A stretch of 64,000 bases of DNA, taken from positions 1,211,501 through 1,275,500 of the forward strand of contig NZ_CP076723.1 in assembly GCF_018986915.1 (NCBI RefSeq), read 5' to 3'. The number at the start of each line of letters is the position of its first letter. Within the stretch, counting starts at the first letter, position 1. The notes beneath the pieces were generated by a model. It was not told the DNA's origin. It searched no databases and saw only the letters and a program-made list of their open reading frames with translations. A program made the position numbers and the translations under genes. This DNA is from Geomonas oryzisoli. GTDB lineage: Bacteria > Desulfobacterota > Desulfuromonadia > Geobacterales > Geobacteraceae. Of this stretch, positions 8,826 through 16,909 are shown piece after piece.

Positions 8826-9464
8826 ATGGAACAGGACCTGAGATCTCAGATCGAACGGTTGGAACAGGGCAAGGCACTCGCCCCGGAGGTGAAGGCGCAA
8901 CTGGAGCGCGCCTATGCAGAGATCGGGCAAAAAGTGATCACCGCCAGGGTGCCCAAGGCGGGCGACGCAGCTCCCGGTTTCGTCCTGCCCAACGCCGTGG
9001 GGATTCCGGTGGCACTCGCCGACGCGCTGGCGCACGGTCCCGCCGTGGTGACCTTTTACCGGGGCATCTGGTGACCCTACTGCAGCCTTCAGTTGAGGGC
9101 CTACCAGAAGATACTTCCCGAGATACTGGAGCGTGGCGCATCGCTGATGGCGATTTCGCCGCAGAGTCCGGACAAGTCGCAGGCGACGCTTTTGAAGAAC
9201 TTCCTGCAGTACGAAGTGCTGAGTGATCTGGGCAACGTGGTGGCGCGCAGTTACGGGTTGGTGTACCGGCTTCCCGGCTGGGTCCAGGGGCTTTATAAGG
9301 AATGGGGGGTGAACCTTCCCGAGTTCAACGCCGATGAGTCATGGGAGCTCCCCATGCCCGGCACCTTCGTTGTGGGGCGGGATGGCAGGATCATCACCAG
9401 TTATGCCGACAGCGATCCCAGGAACCGCCTGGAGCCCCAGGCCATCCTCGACGCGCTGCAGTAA
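8826..9464 (+). CDS. Peroxiredoxin-like (AhpC/TSA) selenoprotein, UGA at 9072-9074 read as selenocysteine
   Basis: The 212-codon frame is broken only by TGA at codon 83. Before it stands AVVTFYRGIW, after it PYCSLQLRAYQK, so the site reads W-U-P-Y-C where thiol homologues have WCPYC. The frame is unchanged on both sides, and the downstream part is a normal thioredoxin-fold C-terminus ending PGTFVVGRDGRIITSYAD. The N-terminal helix (about 1-40) is typical of this peroxiredoxin-like subfamily. GGAGG precedes ATG 8826. A SECIS-like hairpin starts 11 nt after the TGA. Deltaproteobacterial Prx-like selenoproteins are known. A nonsense mutation is the alternative, but it would be a coincidence at exactly the catalytic cysteine. 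Confidence 0.85.
9085..9100 (+). promoter_or_regulatory. Candidate bacterial SECIS hairpin
   Basis: GCCTTC pairs with GAGGGC (one G-U pair) around the loop AGTT. The loop begins 16 nt after the TGA and has G as its second base. Bacterial SECIS elements have a small apical loop with a guanine in the first two positions, about 16-37 nt after UGA, so the fit is good. Confidence 0.65.
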
Positions 9465-9470
9465 AATCGC

Positions 9471-9566
9471 CTCACGCAAAGCCGCAAAGGTGCAAAGCAA
9501 ACACGAAGCTTTTTTGACGTAAATAGATTTTGCTTCGCTTGGCGACTTTGCGGCTTTGCGTGAGCA
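9471..9566. repeat. Imperfect inverted repeat around an AT-rich loop
   Basis: CCTCACGCAAAGCCGCAAAG at the left end pairs with CTTTGCGGCTTTGCGTGAG at the right end, with further partial pairing inside. It lies 6 bp after the selenoprotein stop and may serve as its terminator or processing hairpin. Its sequence style matches the 198-bp repeats. Confidence 0.8.
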
Positions 9567-9585
9567 ATCTTTAGGGGGGACAGCA

Positions 9586-10665
9586 ATGAAGATAGGCATA
9601 TTGACCGGCGGCGGGGACTGCCCCGGCTTGAACGCGGTGATCAGGGGCGTGGTGAAGGCGGCGATCGGACGCGGCTGGGAGGTGGTCGGCATCGAGGACG
9701 GCTTCGACGGTTTCCTCCATCCCGAAAAATGCCGCCCCTTAGGCCTCGAGGAGGTGCGCGGCATCCTGCCGCGCGGCGGCACCATCCTCGGCACCTCCAA
9801 CCGCGGCAACCCCTTCGCCTTTCCCATCATGCGCGAGGGGAAGGTGGAACTGGTCGACGTCTCCGAGGAGGTCCGCTCCCGGATCGTGAAACTGGGCCTG
9901 GACGCGCTCATCGTGGTGGGCGGCGACGGCTCGCTCAAGATCGCCCAGGAGATGATGAGGCGCGGCGTCCCCATCGTGGGCGTCCCCAAGACCATCGACA
10001 ACGACCTCCTGGAAACCGACGTCACCTTCGGCTACAACACGGCGCTCGAGACCGCGACCGATGCCCTGGACAAGCTTCATTCCACCGCGGAAAGCCATCA
10101 CCGGGTCATGGTGCTCGAGGTGATGGGACGCTACGCCGGGTGGATCGCCCTCGAGTCCGGCATCGCCGGCGGTGCCGACGTCATCCTCATCCCGGAAATC
10201 CCCTACGACATCGACCGCATCCGCGACGCCATCATCGCGCGCTGCAGACGCGGCCGGCGCTTCAGCGTGGTCGTGGTCGCGGAAGGGGCCTTCCCCAAGG
10301 GAGGCAACCGCGTGCTCAGGGAGGCGGCCGGCGGGAAATCCGTGGTGGAAAGGCTTGGCGGGGTAGGGGAGGCGCTGTCGCGCGAGTTGGGCGGCGTCCT
10401 GGAGATGGACATCCGGGTCACCGTGCTCGGACATCTGCAGCGCGGCGGCTCTCCGTCAACCTTCGACCGCTGCGTCGGCAGCAGGTTCGGCGTAAAAGCC
10501 GTGGAGCTCGTCGAGTCCGGTTCCTTCGGCCAGATGGTCTGCCTGAAGGGAAGACACATCACCTCGGTTCCCATCGAAGACGCCGTGCGCAGCCTCAAAC
10601 TGATCGATCCCGACGGGGAGATGGTGCGGCACGCGGAGGCACTGGGGATCATGCTCGGCCGGTAG
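9586..10665 (+). CDS. pfkA: 6-phosphofructokinase, G104/K124-type (possible ATP/PPi mixed type)
   Basis: The protein has 359 residues from ATG 9586 (AGGGGGGA ribosome-binding site), phosphorylating fructose 6-phosphate in glycolysis. Motifs are GILTGGGDCPGLNAVIRG, the nucleotide site VVGGDGSLKIA, the catalytic PKTIDNDLLETD, and MGRYAGW for substrate. The glycine in GGDGS is typical of ATP enzymes, whereas the lysine in PKTIDND is found in PPi-dependent and group-III enzymes, unlike E. coli PGTIDND. The phosphoryl donor is therefore uncertain. Confidence 0.93.
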   Translation: MKIGILTGGGDCPGLNAVIRGVVKAAIGRGWEVVGIEDGFDGFLHPEKCRPLGLEEVRGILPRGGTILGTSNRGNPFAFPIMREGKVELVDVSEEVRSRIVKLGLDALIVVGGDGSLKIAQEMMRRGVPIVGVPKTIDNDLLETDVTFGYNTALETATDALDKLHSTAESHHRVMVLEVMGRYAGWIALESGIAGGADVILIPEIPYDIDRIRDAIIARCRRGRRFSVVVVAEGAFPKGGNRVLREAAGGKSVVERLGGVGEALSRELGGVLEMDIRVTVLGHLQRGGSPSTFDRCVGSRFGVKAVELVESGSFGQMVCLKGRHITSVPIEDAVRSLKLIDPDGEMVRHAEALGIMLGR

Positions 10666-10764
10666 ATTAAGGATATGGTTGACTTTGCCTAATCTCTGAA
10701 CTAGACTGCGGAAAATTTCTCCGGCCGCACCCAGCGGCAAAGAACGCAACGAGGTGGTTTAGAT

Positions 10765-12756
10765 ATGAAGAACCCGATTGCCGGAGCCAACAGGAGCCAG
10801 CTCTACGCGCTTGCCGGCTTTTTTCTAGGGTCCATGGCCCCGCTGGGGTGGATCGTCCTGCGTCTTTTGCTGTTCTCGGATCCCAACCTCCCCATCTCCG
10901 CACAGCTCTTCTCCGAAATGACCCACAGCGCCCAGGGGATGGCCCTCTACGTCTACATGGGCGGGGGGACCGCGGTGGTGCTGGCCGTGGTCGGCTTCTT
11001 CATCGGCAAAGCGATCGACGAACTTCATCAGAAGGGTGAAAAGCTGGACCAGCTGGTCCAGGAGGTGGACGGCCAGAAGAAGCTCTTCGAGAACCGCTAC
11101 AAGGTCCTCGACAACAACATCAAGAACTTCCACAAGATCAACAGCCGGATCCAGAAGGCGGTGCGCAGCGAGGACGTGATGGACCTCTGCGTGGAGGGGC
11201 TGCACGAGGTGCTGGGCTACGAGCGGGTCAACGTCCTCATGGTCGACGACGAGCGCAAGAACCTCTACTTCGCCGCCAGCGCCGGCAACGACAGCGCTGT
11301 GGGCCCCGAGGTCACCGTTCCGCTCGATGCCCGTTCCGGCGTCATCTACAAGAGCTTCCTGGAGCGGCAGGTCTTCTTCATCGAAGACATCTCCAAGTAC
11401 CCCGCCGACTACCTGCTCCAGTCCCCCTTTGACACCATCGAGCCGCTGCGCTCCTCCACTTTCATCCTCTGCCCCATCATCCTCAAGGGTGAGACCATCG
11501 GGGTCTTCGGCCTGGACAACAAAAAGAGCCACCGCGCCCTCAACGATACCGACGTCGACACCATCCGGCTGTTTGCCGACCAGGCCGCGGCGGCCCTCAT
11601 GCGCATCAGCCTGTTGCAGTCCATCGACCGGCTCACCCTGGAGCTGGGGAGGACCTTCTCGGATCTTTCCCAGCGCAGGGATAACTTCTCCTCCAATCTC
11701 TACCGCCTGGTGACTGCCGCCGAGTCCCTTTCCGGTGGCGCCATCAAGATCGACGCCGCCAGCCACGGCGTCATGGAATCGGTCGACAGCGCCAGCGCTT
11801 CCGCCGCCCAGATCTCCGTTGCCACCGACCAGATCACCCACAACATGGATGCGTTGTCCGACTCGGTGTACAAGTCGGTTTCCGCCATGGAACAGATCAC
11901 CTCGACCCTGAGGCAGGTGGAGAAGAGCACGGGGCATTCCCACAGCCTCTCCAGCCGTGTCAAGGAACACGCCGAGCAGGGGACCCGCATCGTGCAGGAA
12001 ACCGTGGGCGCCCTGGCCGAGATCCAGCGTTCCGTCGATCTCTCCTACGAGGGGATCAAGCGCCTGAGCGCCAACAGCGGCCGGATCGAAGGGTTCGTCA
12101 GCGTCATCAACGACATCACCAAGCGGACCAATCTCCTGGCGCTCAACGCCTCCATCATCGCCGCTCAAGCCGGCGAGTACGGCAAGAGCTTCGGCGTGGT
12201 CGCCGACGAGATCAGGAACCTCTCGTTGCAGACCGGTCTCTCCACCGGCGAGATCACCGGCATCATCGAGGAGATCATGTCCGAGTCCCGCATCGCGGCG
12301 GACAGCGTGACCACCACCAAGGAACTGGTCAAGAAGGGGGTGAAGCTCGGGCAGCAGACCGGCGCATCGCTCGGGAGCATCCTGGAGAGTTCCCAGAAGG
12401 CGTTGGACATGACCGAGCAGATCAAGCTCGCCACCGAAGAGCAGGCGACCAGCGTGCAGCTGGTGACCCGTTCCATCGAAGACGTGAGCTCCATGACCAT
12501 GCAGGTCTTCAAGGCGTCCAAAGAGCAGGGGCAGGCGACCAAGGCCGTGGCGCGCGCCCTGGAGGACGTAAAAGAGATGACCCACGACATGGTCACCGCC
12601 GCCGGGCGCCAGAGCGCCGACAGTGGCGAGATCAAGGGCAGCATCGACTACGTCGCCAGGATGGCCGAGGCGATCTTCGACGGTATCGAACAGCGCCAGC
12701 ACGAGAGCGGCCAGGTGGTCAAGGAGCTCGAGCAGATCAGGGCGAGCGCGGAGTAA
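10765..12756 (+). CDS. Methyl-accepting chemotaxis protein with two N-terminal membrane segments and a GAF domain
   Basis: The 663-residue receptor has membrane helices at about 13-35 and 53-78, separated by a short outside loop. A coiled segment and a GAF domain (about 125-290) follow, then a long methyl-accepting signalling domain. The hairpin tip [18 protein letters not shown], which binds CheA/CheW, is near residue 460. Sensing is likely cytoplasmic via GAF because the external loop is too short for a ligand domain. No che genes are adjacent. The ligand is unknown. Confidence 0.92.
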   Translation: MKNPIAGANRSQLYALAGFFLGSMAPLGWIVLRLLLFSDPNLPISAQLFSEMTHSAQGMALYVYMGGGTAVVLAVVGFFIGKAIDELHQKGEKLDQLVQEVDGQKKLFENRYKVLDNNIKNFHKINSRIQKAVRSEDVMDLCVEGLHEVLGYERVNVLMVDDERKNLYFAASAGNDSAVGPEVTVPLDARSGVIYKSFLERQVFFIEDISKYPADYLLQSPFDTIEPLRSSTFILCPIILKGETIGVFGLDNKKSHRALNDTDVDTIRLFADQAAAALMRISLLQSIDRLTLELGRTFSDLSQRRDNFSSNLYRLVTAAESLSGGAIKIDAASHGVMESVDSASASAAQISVATDQITHNMDALSDSVYKSVSAMEQITSTLRQVEKSTGHSHSLSSRVKEHAEQGTRIVQETVGALAEIQRSVDLSYEGIKRLSANSGRIEGFVSVINDITKRTNLLALNASIIAAQAGEYGKSFGVVADEIRNLSLQTGLSTGEITGIIEEIMSESRIAADSVTTTKELVKKGVKLGQQTGASLGSILESSQKALDMTEQIKLATEEQATSVQLVTRSIEDVSSMTMQVFKASKEQGQATKAVARALEDVKEMTHDMVTAAGRQSADSGEIKGSIDYVARMAEAIFDGIEQRQHESGQVVKELEQIRASAE

Positions 12757-12773
12757 TAAAGGCACAACAAGGA

Positions 12774-12903
12774 CGAAGCGGTTACGCAAAGAACGCCGAG
12801 CATGCGGATGACCGCAAAGCGGATTTTCGATTTAGATTTTCCCTGTCAAGCGCTTCTCTTCATGTTCTTCGCGGATACTCCGTGTACTTTGCGTAACTGC
12901 TTT
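12774..12903. repeat. Single divergent copy of the 198-bp array element
   Basis: GAAGCGGTTACGCAAAGAAC at the left end and ACTTTGCGTAACTGCTTTT at the right end form an inverted repeat around a middle that matches the array at 6293-7260 (CGCGGATACTCCGTG versus CAGCGGATACTTCGTG). It lies just downstream of the chemotaxis gene. Confidence 0.8.
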
Positions 12904-13113
12904 TCCTTTTGCTCTTGGTTTTGAGAAAAAGTCTGGACTTTGTCGCAACGGTTGTGTTAGTTTCTAACGGCGTTTGGCCCGCTATAGATAAGTGGAGCCG
13001 CCAAGAGCGCCGACAGCACGTACATACCGCCTGGATTTCGCAAGGAACCGGTACGGGAAGCGATAAGCTGAGCAGAACTGCGCCATGACTGTGTGCGCAT
13101 TCTTCTTTATACA

Positions 13114-13143
13114 GCGTCTTCCTCACCGGAGACGTTTTTTTTT
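13114..13143 (+). terminator. Rho-independent terminator without an obvious gene before it
   Basis: GCGTCTTCC pairs with GGAGACG (one bulged T) around TCACC and is followed by nine T residues. The nearest plus-strand gene ends 358 bp upstream, so it may end a small non-coding RNA or a leader. Confidence 0.75.
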
Positions 13144-13232
13144 GTCCAAAAGGCGGGTGGGGAGCCCCGGGGCGCCCATAGCTCCGAAGTGCTAGCACCC
13201 CGTTTTGCTAACTTGTATACGCAAATGCTGTA

Positions 13233-13254
13233 GGGGCGAATAATCATTCGCCCG
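13233..13254. repeat. Short palindrome of REP type
   Basis: GGGGCGAAT and ATTCGCCC surround AATC. Such GGGGCGAATAATCATTCGCC palindromes recur in many bacterial genomes. It lies 40 bp before panB. Confidence 0.65.
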
Positions 13255-13293
13255 ACTCTTGCCACCATCACTGACACAGGAGCCGAAGACACG

Positions 13294-14097
13294 ATGACCA
13301 AAGCCAAAACCGTTCTCGACTTTCACAGGATGAAAGCGGAAGGGGAAAAGATAACGGTCCTGACCAGCTACGACTTCCCCCTGACCGGTCTCATCGACGC
13401 CGCCGGCATCGACATGATCCTCGTCGGCGATTCCGTCGGTGTCGTGGTGGCCGGATTCGACAACACGCTCCCGGTCACCATGGAAGACATGATCTACCAC
13501 ACCAGGGCCGTGATGCGGGCGCGCCCCAAGGCGTTCGTGGTGGCCGACATGCCCTTTCTCTCCTATCAGACCGATCTCACGAGCGCGCGCCTCAACGCGG
13601 GACTTCTGGTGAAGGACGGCGGCGCCGCCGCGGTCAAGATCGAGGGGGGCGTCAACGTCGCCGAGACCATCGCCGCCATCACCGCCATGGATATCCCGGT
13701 CATGGGGCACATCGGCCTCACCCCGCAGTCGCTGCACCGCATGGGGGGCTACAAGGTTCAGGGAAAGGGTGACGCCCAGGCCGAGAAGCTGATCGAGGAC
13801 GCCCGCGCGGTCGAGGCGGCCGGCGCCTTCGCCGTCGTGCTGGAAGGGATCCCCATGGGCCTTGCCCAGCGCATCACCGAGGAGCTCACCATCCCGACCA
13901 TCGGCATCGGAGCCGGTCCGCATTGCGACGGGCAGGTGCTGGTGATCCACGACATCCTGGGGCTGTGCAGCAAGTACTCCCCGAAGTTCGTCAAGCGTTA
14001 CGCCGAGCTCGCGCCGATCATCGGCGAGGCCGTCGCCAACTACATCGCCGACGTCAAGGGCGGCGCATTTCCCGAAGAAAGGCATTGTTTCAAATGA
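13294..14097 (+). CDS. panB: 3-methyl-2-oxobutanoate hydroxymethyltransferase
   Basis: The 267-residue TIM-barrel enzyme makes ketopantoate from 2-oxoisovalerate and methylene-THF, the first step to pantothenate. Motifs are [46 protein letters not shown]-like [20 protein letters not shown] and [18 protein letters not shown]. Its stop overlaps panC as ATGA, so panBCD is a compact operon. Confidence 0.97.
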   Translation: MTKAKTVLDFHRMKAEGEKITVLTSYDFPLTGLIDAAGIDMILVGDSVGVVVAGFDNTLPVTMEDMIYHTRAVMRARPKAFVVADMPFLSYQTDLTSARLNAGLLVKDGGAAAVKIEGGVNVAETIAAITAMDIPVMGHIGLTPQSLHRMGGYKVQGKGDAQAEKLIEDARAVEAAGAFAVVLEGIPMGLAQRITEELTIPTIGIGAGPHCDGQVLVIHDILGLCSKYSPKFVKRYAELAPIIGEAVANYIADVKGGAFPEERHCFK

Positions 14098-14933
14098 TAA
14101 TCATCGAATCCGTCGCCGAGATGCAGCAGTTCGCGCGGCAGAGGCGGGGCGAGATCGCCCTGGTGCCCACCATGGGCTACCTGCACGAGGGGCACGCCTC
14201 CCTCATGGTGGAGGCGCGCAAGCGCGCCAAGACCGTCGTGGTCAGCATCTTCGTCAACCCGACCCAGTTCGGCGTCAACGAGGACCTGGACAGCTATCCC
14301 CGCGATTTCGAGCGCGACCGGAAGGTTGCCTCCGCGGCCGGTGTGGACGTGATCTTCGCCCCCAAGGCCGCCGACATGTACCCGGCGGGGTACCAGAGCT
14401 ACCTCAACGTGGAAGGTCTCACCACCGAGCTGTGCGGCGCGAGCCGTCCCGGTCATTTCCGCGGCGTCACCACCGTGGTCGCCAAGCTCTTCAACATCGT
14501 GATGCCCGCCGTCGCCCTTTTCGGCAAGAAGGACTTCCAGCAGCTCGCCGTGATCCGGCGCATGGTGCGGGACTTCAACTTCGACGTCGAGATCGTCGGC
14601 ATGCCCATCGTGCGCGAGGCCGACGGGCTGGCGCTCAGTTCCCGCAACGCCCGGCTCACCCCGGAAGAGCGCGAGCCTGCCCTGTGCCTTTCCCGCGCCA
14701 TCGCCGCCGCCCGTGACGCCTTCCGGGCCGGTGAGAGGAGCGTCGCCGAGTTGAGGCGAAAGGCGCTTGCGCTGATCGAGGCCGAGAGCGTCGCGGAGCT
14801 CGACTACCTGGAGTTCAGGGATCAGGACACCCTGCTCCCGTTGCAGATAGCGGATGAGAGAACGCTGCTCGCACTGGCCGTGCGGGTCGGCTCGGTAAGA
14901 TTAATCGACAACTGTGTACTAGGGGAGGAATAA
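14094..14933 (+). CDS. panC: Pantothenate synthetase
   Basis: The 279-residue enzyme ligates pantoate to beta-alanine with ATP. Motifs are [14 protein letters not shown] (HIGH-like nucleotide site), [17 protein letters not shown] and the KMSKS-like segment [10 protein letters not shown]. The start at 14094 overlaps the panB stop; the longer open frame from 13923 lies inside panB and is rejected. panD follows 4 bp later. Confidence 0.97.
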   Translation: MIIIESVAEMQQFARQRRGEIALVPTMGYLHEGHASLMVEARKRAKTVVVSIFVNPTQFGVNEDLDSYPRDFERDRKVASAAGVDVIFAPKAADMYPAGYQSYLNVEGLTTELCGASRPGHFRGVTTVVAKLFNIVMPAVALFGKKDFQQLAVIRRMVRDFNFDVEIVGMPIVREADGLALSSRNARLTPEEREPALCLSRAIAAARDAFRAGERSVAELRRKALALIEAESVAELDYLEFRDQDTLLPLQIADERTLLALAVRVGSVRLIDNCVLGEE

Positions 14934-14937
14934 GAAT

Positions 14938-15342
14938 ATGGACAGGAAGATGCTGAAGAGCAAGATTCATCGTGCCACCGTCACCGGTGCCGACCTGCAC
15001 TACGAGGGGAGCATCACCATCGATCTCGATCTCATGGAAGCGGCCGACATCATTCCGTACGAGGCCGTCTGCATCTGGGACGTCACCAACGGCAGTCGTT
15101 TCGAGACCTACGCCATCGAGGGTGAGCGTGGTTCCGGCGTGATCTGCATCAACGGCGCCGCCGCGCGCCTGGTGGCGCCGCAGGATCTCGTCATCATCGC
15201 GAGCTTCGTGAACATGGAAAACGCCGAGGCCATCGCCCACGAGCCCAAGCTGGTCTTCGTCGACGAGAAGAACAAGATGCTCCCCACCCGCAAGGAAGCC
15301 GCCGGCCAGGCGACTCTGAAGAGCGTGCACTGGAAGAACTAG
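14938..15342 (+). CDS. panD: Aspartate 1-decarboxylase
   Basis: The 134-residue pyruvoyl enzyme makes beta-alanine from aspartate. The proenzyme cleaves itself between Gly and Ser in [10 protein letters not shown] (about residues 21-30), leaving the serine-derived pyruvoyl group. The usual [13 protein letters not shown]-terminus is present, as is [16 protein letters not shown] precedes the start. Last gene of panBCD, followed by a terminator. Confidence 0.97.
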   Translation: MDRKMLKSKIHRATVTGADLHYEGSITIDLDLMEAADIIPYEAVCIWDVTNGSRFETYAIEGERGSGVICINGAAARLVAPQDLVIIASFVNMENAEAIAHEPKLVFVDEKNKMLPTRKEAAGQATLKSVHWKN

Positions 15343-15364
15343 CCGCGCGCTGACAGGTAAAAAG

Positions 15365-15406
15365 AGGACGCTGATGGAAAGAAAAATTCGTCAGCGTCCT
15401 TTTTTA
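15365..15406 (+). terminator. Rho-independent terminator of panBCD
   Basis: AGGACGCTGA pairs with TCAGCGTCCT around a 16-nt loop and is followed by TTTTTAT. Confidence 0.95.
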
Positions 15407-15653
15407 TATTGATTGGGAAAATGGGCAACATGCAACGTCTTGCCACGAGGCGCCGCAGATGAACGTAGGTCCCCCCTTGATAAAGGGGGGACAGGGGGGA
15501 TTTGCCTTTGCTTCGCCTCGCGTCCCTCTCGCCTTACCTTCCACTACCTGTTACACTGCATCTGTTGACAGCAGGGATGCATGTCCCTCCGTGTTCCTCT
15601 GTGTCCTCTGTGGTTAATGCTTTTGGTGGTTAAAGCTTTTGGGGGTTAAAGCA
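15407..15653. repeat. Intergenic stretch with REP-like palindrome and CACAGAGG-type segment
   Basis: There is no gene. GTCCCCCCTT pairs with AAGGGGGGAC at about 15469-15492 and is followed by AGGGGGGATTTG. A related copy in the other orientation lies at 62385-62418. At 15583-15617 there is TCCGTGTTCCTCTGTG, a segment shared with the 198-bp repeats. GGTTAAAGC is repeated just before the amidohydrolase. Confidence 0.75.
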
Positions 15654-16895
15654 ATGAAGATCTACGCCGCATCCTACCTGCTGCCCATTTCCTCTCCGCC
15701 CATAGCCGGCGGCGCCCTGGCCGTCAAAGACGGGCGCATCGTCGCGGTCGGCAAGGTCCACGAGCTGCGGGCGCAGTTTTCCGCTCCGGTCATCGACCTG
15801 CACGAGTCGGTGATCGTGCCGGGCATGGTGAACGCGCACACCCATCTCGAGCTCACCCACTTCCCCGCCTGGAAAGTCCGCAAGGACCTCGACTATCTCC
15901 CCAAGCGCTACGTGGAATGGATTCAGCAGGTGGTGAAGATAAAACGCGCCCTGGCGCCGGGAGAGCTGGAGCACTCGGCGCGGGAAGGGATGCGGCTTTG
16001 CCTGGAATCCGGCACCACCGCGGTGGGTGACATCCTCTCCGACCTCTCCCTGGTTCCCCTGTACCGCGACACGGCGCTTACCGGCAGGCTTTTCCTGGAG
16101 GCGATCGGCCACGACCCCTTGTTGTGCGACACGTTGGTGGCGCGCATGGAAGAGACGCTCGCGAACCTGCAGGGAGGGTTGCTGCCCGGTCTTTCCCCGC
16201 ACACGCCCCACACCGTTTCCGCGAAACTGTTCCGCTGCCTGCAGGATCTTTCCGGGAAGCTCGGCGCGCCCAAGGCGGTGCATCTTTCCGAGACGGCGGC
16301 CGAAGCCGCCTTCATGCACGACAGCACCGGCGACATCGCCGAACTGCTCTACCCCATGGCACACTGGGAGCAGTACCTGCCGCACCCGATGCGCACCACC
16401 TCGACACGCTACCTGGACGATCTCGGCGTGCTCGATGCCGCCACCCTGGCGGTGCACGCGGTCCATGTCACCCCCAACGACGTCGCCATCCTCAAACAGC
16501 GCGGCGTGAGCGTCGTGCTCTGCCCGCGCAGCAACGACCGTCTCTTCGTCGGCTGCGCTCCCCACAAGCTGTTGAAGGAAGCGGGGCTGCCGCTGGCCGT
16601 CGGCACCGATTCGCTGGCCAGCAACGATTCCCTTTCCCTGTGGGACGAGATCCGTTTCCTCCAGCAGACGGCCCCCAACGTCTTCAGCAGCCGGGAGCTC
16701 CTCGCCATGGCCACCCTGGGCGGCGCCCTAGCCCTGCGTATCGACGCCGACACCGGATCGCTGCAACCCGGCAAGCGCGCCGACTTCCAGGTGCTCGGCG
16801 GCTGCAGCTTCGACGCCGGCGCAGGCATCGAGGCGACCGTTTTGGCCCGGGGGCGCCTGGAGCGGGTGTATCTCGCCGGAGTCCCGCTGCAGTAA
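15654..16895 (+). CDS. Amidohydrolase family protein (chlorohydrolase/deaminase type)
   Basis: The protein has 413 residues from ATG 15654; a TTG at 15639 is in frame but less likely. It has the subtype-III amidohydrolase metal site, NAHTHLELTH, then SPHTPHTVS, HLSETAAEAAF, AVHAVHVTP and GTDSLASNDSLSLWDE. Relatives deaminate or dechlorinate ring compounds; in some anaerobes a relative deaminates aminodeoxyfutalosine in menaquinone synthesis. That substrate is only a possibility here. It converges with the sensor kinase, 14 bp away. Confidence 0.85.
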   Translation: MKIYAASYLLPISSPPIAGGALAVKDGRIVAVGKVHELRAQFSAPVIDLHESVIVPGMVNAHTHLELTHFPAWKVRKDLDYLPKRYVEWIQQVVKIKRALAPGELEHSAREGMRLCLESGTTAVGDILSDLSLVPLYRDTALTGRLFLEAIGHDPLLCDTLVARMEETLANLQGGLLPGLSPHTPHTVSAKLFRCLQDLSGKLGAPKAVHLSETAAEAAFMHDSTGDIAELLYPMAHWEQYLPHPMRTTSTRYLDDLGVLDAATLAVHAVHVTPNDVAILKQRGVSVVLCPRSNDRLFVGCAPHKLLKEAGLPLAVGTDSLASNDSLSLWDEIRFLQQTAPNVFSSRELLAMATLGGALALRIDADTGSLQPGKRADFQVLGGCSFDAGAGIEATVLARGRLERVYLAGVPLQ

Positions 16896-16909
16896 AGGCC
16901 TTTTGCCTG

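Larger units (their letters stand above)
12904..13293. other. Non-coding stretch upstream of panB
   Basis: There is no credible gene on either strand; a 112-codon frame on the minus strand lacks codon bias and a ribosome-binding site. The stretch holds several small complementary segments, for example TACCG with CGGTA near 13025-13070, then a strong terminator at 13114-13143 and a palindrome at 13233-13254. A short transcript ending at the terminator is possible. I recognise no riboswitch or sRNA family here. Confidence 0.5.

Noticed and set aside
9093-9464. A separate 123-codon gene downstream of the TGA
   Set aside because: Its start codon falls inside the conserved part of the peroxiredoxin fold and has no ribosome-binding site; it is the second part of the selenoprotein frame.
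12904-13143. Cyclic-di-GMP or 6S-type RNA upstream of panB
   Set aside because: The conserved GEMM core and the 6S closing stem with central bubble could not be identified, so only an unassigned structured stretch is reported.
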